Below, piece after piece: positions 5,186 to 11,398 of a stretch of 13,718 nucleotides of DNA. Location: positions 1-13,718 of the forward strand of contig JAISTO010000019.1 in the NCBI GenBank assembly GCA_031272575.1, read 5' to 3'. The notes beneath the pieces are model-generated. The model was not told where the DNA came from, made no database searches, and saw only the letters and a program-made list of their open reading frames with translations. The first letter of the stretch is position 1. Each line of letters opens with the position of its first letter. The DNA comes from Treponema sp. GTDB taxonomy: Bacteria > Spirochaetota > Spirochaetia > Treponematales > Breznakiellaceae. The translations under genes were made by a program, and so were the position numbers.

Positions 5186-6924
5186 TGAAAATAACTGTTT
5201 CACAAAACCGGAGTGTATGCGGCGCGTGTTTTTTTCAGAGGGGCTGCGGCAAAAAAAAGCAATTGCCCGCTCTTCCGCGGCGCATCTTTTTTGTTTGCTG
5301 CCTGCTGATTGTCTGCACCGCAGGCTATGCAAGGGGAAGAAGGGAGGTCTTCGAGGAAGAATATCTGTTCGAGCCGGAAGAGCAAGAGCAGGAAGAGCCG
5401 CTGGACGCTCTGCCGTACTCCAAGGATTACGTCGAGGAGTACGTCGAGGCGCAGCCAATCCTCAATCAAAGCGCCATGCAGTCGAGAGCCGAAAAAATTT
5501 CCTTTGAAAGGCTCCAGTATCTGTACAGGGCGCAGGAGCTCGACCCGGATCTTCAGGAAACGGCAGATGATATCGCCGCGTTTCGGGCGGCATTCATAAC
5601 CCCGCTGCGAATAATCCCGCCGAATCTGGCTGCCCCGAGCGAAAACCTGGACTTCCTCAAAGAGGTCGCCCGCTACAAGGCCGAGCGTGAACAGATTATC
5701 GCGAAGCAGCGTTTCTTCCTGGGCGAACGGGACAAACTGCTCGCCCAGCGGGATGCTTTGCTTAAAAGGCAGGAGGAACTCCTTGCGCTGCTCAAAGAAG
5801 CGGACGACTTCTACGCGGCGCACCCGCCTTTTGAACTCTACTACGATCCTGGCCTCGAACGATTCGGCGCGGTGAATTTTCAGCAGACCACTATGACCAT
5901 GCGTTTCAAGGTCTGTACGGTACCGGCGGCAAATTTTGACGCGATCAGAATCATTAACGAGGGCTTGAACGGCATTAAAACCAGTTTCAACAACATCAAC
6001 CGCGCCCTTGACAACGTTCAAATTGAAATGGACAAAGTGAATAAAACCGCGGTTGAAACGTATGCGGTCCTGGAGGAAAAATGCGTCAGGCCGGGGGACA
6101 AGTATGTCTATAAAGAAAATCAGACGCTGCCCAAGTGGAAGGGCGGCAGCGGCCGGCGTTTCACCATCAGCGCGTCTCTTTTCAACGAAGCGGGAAAAGA
6201 GATAGGCAAAAGCTCCGTGACAATGGTCAACGATCTCGTAGGCGGCGATATATTTTCCCCGGACACGGCGTGGCAATACATCTCGTTTAGCGGCGTAAAA
6301 ATTGACGACATAAGCGAGTCGCTGCGCATTAGCATCACCAGGGTGAATGACAAGGTGATTAATTCGGACGGCAGCGGCTATATCAGCATTACGGAACTGC
6401 CGCTTACGGAAACCGATTACGCCTTTGCCGGCTTCGATTGGCAGGGCTACGGCCCCGACGGGTACAACCGCGCCGGATATACGCGTGACGGCTACAACTA
6501 CGACGGCTTCAACCGGCAGGGAAAAAACCGGGAAGGCTATACCCGCGAACAAGCGGCTCTTTTGGCGGCCGCCTGCTCCATGTTTGTCATCAACGGCCAG
6601 AACATGGCGGCCGCGCCTGCTCACGCCGAATTCCGGGCCGACTGGAACGAGGCGGTCAAGCAGTGCGCCGCGCTCAGGGTCAGCGATATTGACGGATGGC
6701 GTCTTCCCACGAAAGATGAATTGGATGCTATGTATGAACAACTCTATAAAAAGGGATGGGGCGGTTTCTCCCCCTGTGTGTACTGGGCTTCCTCCGAAGA
6801 CAAGTCCAAAAAAAATTCTGCCGCTATTCAGTCTTTCGTCGATGGTGAAAAAACGGACGACTACAAGGGGAGCACCTATCTGGTACGGGCTGTGCGGGTT
6901 TTTGATACCGTAAAAGACAAATAG
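5185..6924 (+). CDS. Secreted or membrane-anchored protein with coiled coil, GY-pentapeptide repeats and C-terminal DUF1566 domain
   Basis: A 579-aa protein with GGAG 7 nt before the ATG. Residues 34-46 form a hydrophobic core preceded by a basic stretch (KKK, RR) and followed by TAGYARG, which reads as a signal peptide with a long n-region or as a membrane anchor. Residues 56-75 are very acidic. Residues 155-205 are heptad-like and probably a coiled coil. Residues 230-410 are a central region I do not recognise. Residues 416-455 contain eight consecutive five-residue units of the form G-(Y/F)-x-x-x, rich in Asn, Arg and Asp (one unit has K in place of the aromatic). Residues 484-575 match DUF1566 (Lcl C-terminal, C-type-lectin-like fold), with DGWRLPTKDEL (503-513), YWASSE (533-538) and LVRAVRVF (566-573). 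The domain set suggests an envelope or cell-surface binding role. It is monocistronic, with its own promoter and a convergent neighbour 18 nt downstream. Confidence 0.8.
   Translation: MKITVSQNRSVCGACFFQRGCGKKKQLPALPRRIFFVCCLLIVCTAGYARGRREVFEEEYLFEPEEQEQEEPLDALPYSKDYVEEYVEAQPILNQSAMQSRAEKISFERLQYLYRAQELDPDLQETADDIAAFRAAFITPLRIIPPNLAAPSENLDFLKEVARYKAEREQIIAKQRFFLGERDKLLAQRDALLKRQEELLALLKEADDFYAAHPPFELYYDPGLERFGAVNFQQTTMTMRFKVCTVPAANFDAIRIINEGLNGIKTSFNNINRALDNVQIEMDKVNKTAVETYAVLEEKCVRPGDKYVYKENQTLPKWKGGSGRRFTISASLFNEAGKEIGKSSVTMVNDLVGGDIFSPDTAWQYISFSGVKIDDISESLRISITRVNDKVINSDGSGYISITELPLTETDYAFAGFDWQGYGPDGYNRAGYTRDGYNYDGFNRQGKNREGYTREQAALLAAACSMFVINGQNMAAAPAHAEFRADWNEAVKQCAALRVSDIDGWRLPTKDELDAMYEQLYKKGWGGFSPCVYWASSEDKSKKNSAAIQSFVDGEKTDDYKGSTYLVRAVRVFDTVKDK
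6432..6549 (+). repeat. Eight 5-residue G-(Y/F)-x-x-x repeats in the DUF1566 protein
   Basis: Residues 416-455 of the protein are periodic at five residues: each unit starts with Gly followed by Tyr or Phe (one Lys) and most end in an acidic or polar residue. At DNA level this is a degenerate 15-bp repeat. It lies directly before the DUF1566 domain, like a spacer or ligand-binding stalk. Confidence 0.75.
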
Positions 6925-6929
6925 TACGT

Positions 6930-6940
6930 CCCCCCCCCCC
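6930..6940. repeat. C11 run between convergent stop codons
   Basis: Eleven C residues occupy most of the 18-nt gap between the stop of the DUF1566 gene (6922-6924) and the stop of the ABC ATPase gene (6945-6943). No terminator hairpin is present in this gap. Confidence 0.8.
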
Positions 6941-6942
6941 TA

Positions 6943-7743
6943 CTACAAACCCCACTCTGGTTCCGGGCGCGCGGCCGCGAGGTGCAGTTCCTCGAGGATC
7001 TGGGTGCGCAGCCGGAGGAAGCGCTCGCTTCCCCGGTCGCGCTCAGACGCGGAGAGCGGCACCGGTACCACTTTGGCGATGCGGCCCGGGCGCGCGCTCA
7101 TAATGACGATACGCTCGCTCAGGAAGATCGCCTCGTCCACATCGTGCGTCACCATGACGAAGGTGGCGCCCGTTTCGCGCCAGACCTCGAGGAGCAGCGC
7201 CTGTAACTCGATGCGCTTAAACGCGTCGAGCGCGCCGAGCGGCTCGTCAAGGAGGAGCACCTCAGGGGCGTTGATCAGGGCGCGGGCGATCGCGGCCCGC
7301 TGCGCCATGCCGCCGGATATCTCGTGCGGGTAGGAGCGCTCGAAGCCCGCGAGTCCCATCATCCTGATAAGATCGCCTACGCGCTGCCGCCGCGCGCGGA
7401 AGAGGCCCCGCGCCTTTAAGCCCAGGCCCACATTGCCCTCGACCGTGAGCCAGGGGTAGAGCGCGGCCTGCTGAAAAATGAAGCCCCGCTCCGGGCCCGG
7501 CGCGAGGATGGGCTTCCCTTCAATCTGAATGCTCCCCTCTTCGGCGCGGTCCAGCCCCGCCAGCAGGCGGAGCAGGGTCGTCTTGCCGCAGCCCGAGGGC
7601 CCGATGATGCTGAGGAACTCCCCCTTTTCGATATCCAGGTTGACGGCATCGAGCGCATGGACGGGGGTGTAATTCGTGTCGTGATAGGTACGACTCAGAT
7701 CGCGGATCGTTATCAACGTGCCGCGGCGGTTTTTTTCACTCAT
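6943..7743 (-). CDS. ABC transporter ATP-binding protein, NitT/TauT (SsuB/TauB) type
   Basis: A 266-aa nucleotide-binding subunit of an importer for a small organic or inorganic anion-like substrate. Walker A is GPSGCGKT at 48-55, the Q-loop is FQQ at 90-92, the signature is ISGGMAQR at 142-149 (Met replaces the usual Gln of LSGGQ), Walker B is EVLLLDEP at 161-168, the D-loop is GALD at 170-173 and the switch His is H200. These spacings and the short length match the nitrate/sulfonate/taurine ATPase family (COG1116). The ATG at 7743 overlaps the permease stop (ATGA), so the two are translationally coupled, with AAGGGG upstream inside the permease gene. It drives transport of whatever the binding protein at 8763-9770 captures; the substrate is not identifiable. 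Confidence 0.93.
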   Translation of the reverse strand: MSEKNRRGTLITIRDLSRTYHDTNYTPVHALDAVNLDIEKGEFLSIIGPSGCGKTTLLRLLAGLDRAEEGSIQIEGKPILAPGPERGFIFQQAALYPWLTVEGNVGLGLKARGLFRARRQRVGDLIRMMGLAGFERSYPHEISGGMAQRAAIARALINAPEVLLLDEPLGALDAFKRIELQALLLEVWRETGATFVMVTHDVDEAIFLSERIVIMSARPGRIAKVVPVPLSASERDRGSERFLRLRTQILEELHLAAARPEPEWGL

Positions 7744-8750
7744 TGGACAAACCCCTTTTGCCAGCGGAGTACCGAGTGCTTCAGCGCGCCCAGGAACGCG
7801 AGGATGAGCGAAAACTCCACCGCGATAATGATGATGGCGGCGTACACTTTCGCGTACGCGCCCCAGCCCTTCGCCCAGTTGATGTAGAAGCCCAGCCCCG
7901 CCTTCGCGCCGACCATCTCCGAGACGATGAGGGTGGTGAAGGAAAAAGCCGCCGCGGTTTGTATGCCCATAAAGATTGACGGCATCGCGTTGGGGATGGC
8001 GGTGTGGAAGAGCAGGAAGCGCCGGTCCGCGCCCAGGGTTTTCCCCACCTCGTAAAAGGCCTTCGGGGTCGCGGCGATGCCGGAGGCCGCCATCGACGAG
8101 ACCGGGAACCAACTGGATATGACGATGAGGAAGACGCCGGCGGCGAAACTGCTCGGGAGGAGGAGCAGCGCGATCGGGAGCCAGGCCACCGCGGGCACTA
8201 TGCCGGTGACGCGGATCACCGGCGAGAGCCAGTAATCCCAGTGGCGGTTCCAGCCGATGAGGACGCCGGTACCCAGACCGAGCGCGGTACCGGTGACGAG
8301 CCCTGTGAAGAAGAGCCTGAGCGAGTAGAGCGCGCTCAGCGCGACCAGGCGGCGGTCGTCCACGAGCACGGCGAAGATCGCGTCGAGACTGGGGAAGTAC
8401 GGGAGCGGCGCTATGCCGCTCTTCACGGTAAGCGCCTCCCAGAGGATGACGGCGAGCGCTGCCGCCGTCAAAAAATCCGCCTTGTGGTACAGTTTTTTGC
8501 GGATTTCGAGATTTTTTATGCCAATAGCATAGAAGATGATGATGACGAAAATGGCCGCGCCCAGTACCGCCTGAAACGGTACCGGGTTCACCTTTTCCGC
8601 GTTCGGCGCAAAAAGACTCACCGCGAGCGCGAGGGCGAACGCCGTAACCGCAAGCCAAACGCGGTACTCCGCCTTCGGCTTCCAGTAACGCCCGTCCAGC
8701 GCGACTCGCGGATCGTCAAACCATCTCCTTTTTTTTGCGGCTGCGTTCAC
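7740..8750 (-). CDS. ABC transporter permease, NitT/TauT (SsuC/TauC) type, with extra N-terminal helices
   Basis: A 336-aa inner-membrane permease. The start is a GTG at 8750 with GAGG 4 nt upstream, 12 nt after the binding-protein stop codon. The BPD_transp_1-type core covers residues 135-330, with several hydrophobic spans and the ATPase-contacting EAA loop at 234-258 (EVGKTLGADRR, then IPNAMP). The family is usually about 250-270 aa; here there are roughly 80 additional N-terminal residues with two extra predicted membrane segments (32-48 and 60-78) after a basic cytoplasmic start. The gene ends in a 4-bp overlap with the ATPase. The call to family is firm; the substrate and the purpose of the extra helices are unknown. 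Confidence 0.92.
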   Translation of the reverse strand: MNAAAKKRRWFDDPRVALDGRYWKPKAEYRVWLAVTAFALALAVSLFAPNAEKVNPVPFQAVLGAAIFVIIIFYAIGIKNLEIRKKLYHKADFLTAAALAVILWEALTVKSGIAPLPYFPSLDAIFAVLVDDRRLVALSALYSLRLFFTGLVTGTALGLGTGVLIGWNRHWDYWLSPVIRVTGIVPAVAWLPIALLLLPSSFAAGVFLIVISSWFPVSSMAASGIAATPKAFYEVGKTLGADRRFLLFHTAIPNAMPSIFMGIQTAAAFSFTTLIVSEMVGAKAGLGFYINWAKGWGAYAKVYAAIIIIAVEFSLILAFLGALKHSVLRWQKGFVQ

Positions 8751-8762
8751 GGTGCCTCTATG

Positions 8763-9770
8763 CTACTTCTTTGCCTGCGCTTCAAGCGCAAAAATGTCAA
8801 CATAGATGTCGTCGATGAACTTTTGCGCGTCCAGATCCTTGGGCAGGTACCCGATCTTCGTGAGCCAGTCCGCGAAGTAGATCGCGTCCTCTTTGGCCCG
8901 CGCGTTCTCCTGGGGGCCCGAGTGCGCGCCGTAGTTGTAGTGTTCGAGCAGACCGGCGACCAGATCGAGCTCCTCGGTGGCGACCTTCTTTTCGCTGATC
9001 AAAAGTTCCGCGGCCTCGCGCGGGTGCTCGCCTATCCACTTGACGGATTTGTGATAGCCCCGCAAAACGGCGGCGACCACATCGGGGCGCTCCTTCACGA
9101 GTTTCCCGGACGCGAAGAGGAAGCAGCAGGCCTTGTCCTTGAAGAGCGGGTGCGTCGCGATGTCCAGGATCACGCGGTACTCGCCGCTCTGCTCGAGGGT
9201 CGTAGCAAAGGGGTCCCACTGCGCGATGATATCCACCTCGCCCTTTTCCGCGGCCTGCCGGATCTGGTCGTTGGGGAAGGGCAGCCAGGTGATCTCGTTC
9301 TGCGGGTCGGTGATGCCCGCGCTCCCGGCCGCGACCGACACGACCGACATGGGGGTGCCGCCGATCTCGTCCACCGCGATGCGCTTGCCCCGGAAGTCCG
9401 CGAAGTCGTTGATCGGCGAGTTCACCGGCACGAGCACCTTGATACAGCCCTCGTGGAGGCCGCCGATCAACTTGACATCGATGCCCTCATGGATCGACGG
9501 GAAGTACTGGAAGTCCCCGTTCGTCACGGGGATTTTCCCGGACTGCAGCAGGGCCCGCGACGCCTCGAAGGTGTTGCCCGACACGAGTTCGATACCCAAT
9601 CCCTCCTCCGCGAAGAAGCCCTTCAGGAGCCCTATCGACGTGGGGGAACCGCAGGTAGAACCCGCATACTCAAGTTGGTACTCGCCCAACGGATACGCGG
9701 CGTTCTCCTTTTTCTTGCAGGCGGCCCCCAAAGAGAGCGCCGCCAGCGCCAGCAAAAGAAACTTTTTCAT
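8763..9770 (-). CDS. ABC transporter substrate-binding lipoprotein, NitT/TauT (SsuA/NMT1-like)
   Basis: A 335-aa lipoprotein with a perfect AGGAGG 4 nt before its ATG. The signal peptide is MKKFLLLALAALSLGAAC, with the lipidated Cys at residue 18; the GAAC lipobox is loose, as is common in spirochaetes, and KKK follows. The mature protein has the NMT1/SsuA periplasmic-binding pattern: a short first strand, GLLKGFFAEEGLGIELVSGNTF (split here by my reading at 47-68), a second-lobe start at DFADFRGKRIAVDEIGG (about 122-138), and VDIIAQWDPFA (about 183-193). It is the first gene of the operon and captures the substrate for the permease and ATPase. NitT/TauT systems import nitrate, sulfonates, taurine, pyrimidine precursors and others; none can be singled out. 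Internal Cys residues at 40, 109, 219 and 220 are unusual for an exported binding protein of this type. Confidence 0.9.
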   Translation of the reverse strand: MKKFLLLALAALSLGAACKKKENAAYPLGEYQLEYAGSTCGSPTSIGLLKGFFAEEGLGIELVSGNTFEASRALLQSGKIPVTNGDFQYFPSIHEGIDVKLIGGLHEGCIKVLVPVNSPINDFADFRGKRIAVDEIGGTPMSVVSVAAGSAGITDPQNEITWLPFPNDQIRQAAEKGEVDIIAQWDPFATTLEQSGEYRVILDIATHPLFKDKACCFLFASGKLVKERPDVVAAVLRGYHKSVKWIGEHPREAAELLISEKKVATEELDLVAGLLEHYNYGAHSGPQENARAKEDAIYFADWLTKIGYLPKDLDAQKFIDDIYVDIFALEAQAKK

Positions 9771-9788
9771 GTTTCCTCCTTACAAAAT

Positions 9789-9823
9789 GGAATATCCTAG
9801 TATTCCGATATATTTACTAGTAT
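9789..9823 (-). promoter_or_regulatory. Operator-like repeats over the importer promoter and leader
   Basis: CTAGTAT (plus strand) occurs at 9797-9803 and 9817-9823, exactly 20 bp or about two helical turns apart; the second overlaps the -10 box. The first lies within the inverted repeat GGAATA-N6-TATTCC (9789-9806). Such spacing suits a repressor, but no regulator is known here. Confidence 0.35.
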
Positions 9824-9846
9824 ATATATGCGAAAAAAAATGTCAA
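9819..9846 (-). promoter_or_regulatory. Strong sigma70 promoter of the ABC importer operon
   Basis: On the minus strand a perfect TTGACA (9846-9841) is followed by T8 and an AT-alternating stretch, with TATACT (9824-9819) 16 nt away. CCCCTC precedes the -35 box. The leader to the ATG at 9770 is about 40 nt. Confidence 0.75.
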
Positions 9847-9895
9847 GAGGGGAGGGGGGGAGAGCAGCGGCGCGGAGGAGAGGGGGCAGATCGTC

Positions 9896-9918
9896 ACTCC
9901 GCGACTTGTTCGCGGAGT
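9896..9918. repeat. Perfect 9-bp hairpin next to the shared GATTCCGCGGGGGAG 15-mer
   Basis: ACTCCGCGA (9896-9904), loop CTTGT, TCGCGGAGT (9910-9918). Four bases later comes the 15-mer (9922-9936) that also begins the cloverleaf-like element at 4948. This may be a fragment of the same dispersed repeat family. Confidence 0.6.
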
Positions 9919-9940
9919 CTGGATTCCGCGGGGGAGTGGG

Positions 9941-10037
9941 GGGCGCGGAGCGGGCGCGGAGCGGGCGCGGAGCGGGCGCGGAGCGGGCGCGGAGCGGGCG
10001 CGGAGCGGGCGCGGAGCGCTTGGCGCGGAGCGCTTGG
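9941..10037. repeat. 11-bp GC-rich tandem repeat (seven units) plus 14-bp variant units
   Basis: GGGCGCGGAGC is repeated seven times without a mismatch from 9941 to 10017, then continues as two 14-bp variants containing GCTTGGCGCGGAGC. The unit is not a multiple of three, so the array is not protein-coding repeat expansion. The 16-mer GGCGCGGAGCGCTTGG at 10008 and 10022 recurs in reverse complement at 2887-2902. Perfect units point to recent expansion, so copy number is likely variable. Confidence 0.9.
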
Positions 10038-10044
10038 CGCGTAA

Positions 10045-10086
10045 GTTGCGCGGACTACCGGATAGTTTCACGGTAGTACGCGCAAC
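10045..10086. repeat. 16-bp hairpin with one mismatch upstream of the envelope operon
   Basis: The arms 10045-10060 and 10071-10086 are complementary at 15 of 16 positions (G10053 opposes A10078) around the 10-nt loop GATAGTTTCA. There is no T tract, so an intrinsic terminator is unlikely. It ends 37 nt before the -35 box at 10124, which suits an operator, cruciform or dispersed palindrome. Confidence 0.7.
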
Positions 10087-10123
10087 CCACTTGCAACGCG
10101 CACCCTACTCCCTATTCAACCCC

Positions 10124-10152
10124 TTGATTTTTCTTCGCGGGCACTGTATACT
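10124..10152 (+). promoter_or_regulatory. Sigma70-like promoter of the envelope operon
   Basis: TTGATT (10124-10129) and TATACT (10147-10152) are separated by 17 nt, with C4 directly before the -35 box. The expected start is near 10159, giving a leader of about 47 nt that carries GGAG (10194-10197) 8 nt before the ATG at 10206. Confidence 0.75.
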
Positions 10153-10205
10153 TTCACTATAAGGACTGCCGCTCCCTACGAGGGGCGCTTTTTGGAGATA
10201 TTGGT

Positions 10206-11392
10206 ATGATTAGCGATTTTTTGCTTAATGAAACGGACGTCAGGCGGGGTAAATCCGTCGGGTACCCCCCCCCCGTCCCATACTTTTTCGCGTAAAAAGT
10301 AAACGGTTTTCCTGCTGTTTACTCTTCTTTTTTGCCCTCTCAGGCAGCCTCTACGCCCAAAGTTTCTCGTATAAAGACGCGCTCAAAATTGTTGCCGCGA
10401 ATGTGCAGGCAAAGGTCTTGGAGGGGGACAGCACGGCCATCGTCAGTTTTCAGAGTGCCGCGAGCCGGTTCAGCGAGCGTGTCATAAACGATTTAACCCG
10501 TCACCTTATCACGGGCCATGTGCGCGTCGTCGACCGCCAGAACCTCGATGCTATCCACGCGGAACAGGCGTATCAGGCGTCAGGCTTCGTGAGCGATGAG
10601 TCCGCGGTCTCGATTGGCCATGAACTGGGAGCAGCCGCCATCATAGTCGGCTCGGGCGAGAACATGGTCGATTACTACCGCTTCAACTTCCGTATGCTGT
10701 CGGTAGAAACCGCGGAAATACTGATGCAGTCCTCGATAAACGTCCGGTACGATTCGGCAATGCGGCGGCTGCTGGGCGAAAAAGCGGATGTGTCAAGCAT
10801 GGGTACCACACACTTCGCGGTGGGGGCGCGGCTCGGCGCGGGCTTTGAAATCAACACCGCTCATGAAGACATGGTGGGGGATGGTTACTCCCCAAATGAG
10901 AAATCGAACACCGCGTTTAACGCCGCGCTCGCAGGCGCGTTCCGTTTTAACGACGTGTGGTCAGTCCAGCCGGAGGTGAACTTCATGCTGAACAACGGCA
11001 TGGAGATAAGCGGGCAGGGTGAGGCGTATAGCATCGCCTATCCCACCTTCGACATTCCACTGCTTGTCCGCTGCAACTTCATTCAAGCGCCGCTTGTGGT
11101 GGGGGTGGTCGTTGGCCCCTACATCTCGTTTCCGGCAGGCAAGTTGAATTTGACCATAGCCAGCGGCGGCTCTGCCCTGGATATGAGCGGTTACACGTTT
11201 GGTATCACCGGCGGTTTCGCCATCGGCATTAAAGCCGGCCCTGGTTGCATTGCCGCCGACATCCGCTATCTCAACGACTTCAACTCGCTCCAGGTGCGGG
11301 AAGAGTTTGACGACGGTTCCGGTACGCAAGACCAGAACATCTTAATCCGGCGGTCAATCAACGTGACGGTCGGGTATGAGTTTTCATTATAG
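10206..11392 (+). CDS. CsgG-like/outer-membrane beta-barrel protein, frameshifted at a C10 tract (probable phase-variable gene, OFF)
   Basis: In the given sequence the ATG at 10206 (GGAG 8 nt upstream) opens a frame that stops at TAA 10293-10295. The rest of the protein is one frame over, open from 10253 to the stop at 11390-11392, and has no ATG, GTG or TTG before GTG 10403. Its first part encodes KSKRFSCCLLFFFALSGSLYAQ-like signal peptide sequence. Insertion of one C into C10 (10265-10274), or loss of two, joins the two frames into 395 aa (393 for C8). In the joined protein residues 36-51 are the signal peptide, about 77-190 are CsgG/FlgO-like (RVVDRQNLDAI, later AAAIIVGSGE), and about 202-395 look like an outer-membrane beta-barrel with alternating strands ending GYEFSL. 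GTG 10403 has no ribosome binding site and would lose the export signal. The long n-region before the signal peptide is odd. A sequencing error is the alternative. Confidence 0.75.
10265..10274 (+). repeat. C10 tract inside the 5' coding region (candidate phase-variation switch)
   Basis: Ten consecutive C residues lie 59 nt downstream of the ATG at 10206. With C10 translation ends after 29 codons; with C11 or C8 it continues through the signal peptide to 11392; C9 gives the third frame. Just after it ACTTTTT-CGCGT-AAAAAGT (10282-10300) can form a 7-bp hairpin. Confidence 0.85.
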
Positions 11393-11398
11393 GAGGAC

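Larger units (their letters stand above)
9771..10205. other. Divergent intergenic region between importer operon and envelope operon
   Basis: No gene is supported in these 435 nt. They contain the leftward importer promoter, a 9-bp hairpin (9896-9918), an 11-bp tandem repeat (9941-10017), a 16-bp hairpin (10045-10086), the rightward promoter (10124-10152) and a ribosome binding site (10194-10197). Open frames crossing the tandem repeat encode only Gly/Ala/Arg-rich sequence. Confidence 0.7.

Noticed and set aside
5200..6741. A 513-codon minus-strand open frame opposite the DUF1566 gene
   Set aside because: It is a shadow of the plus-strand gene, which has a consensus promoter, a ribosome binding site and recognisable domains.
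8004..9800. A 598-codon plus-strand open frame opposite the importer genes
   Set aside because: It is antisense to two clear ABC transporter genes, is rich in Arg/Glu/Asp as expected of a GC-rich shadow frame, and shows no domain or ribosome binding site.
9941..10037. CRISPR array
   Set aside because: The repeats are contiguous 11-bp units without spacers.
9817..10076. Small open frames through the 11-bp repeat
   Set aside because: The unit is not a multiple of three and the translations are Gly/Ala/Arg or Pro/Arg/Ser repeats on both strands, as expected by chance in such DNA.
10403..11392. GTG at 10403 as the true start of the CsgG-like/barrel gene
   Set aside because: There is no ribosome binding site, and it would discard an obvious signal peptide encoded just upstream in the same frame.
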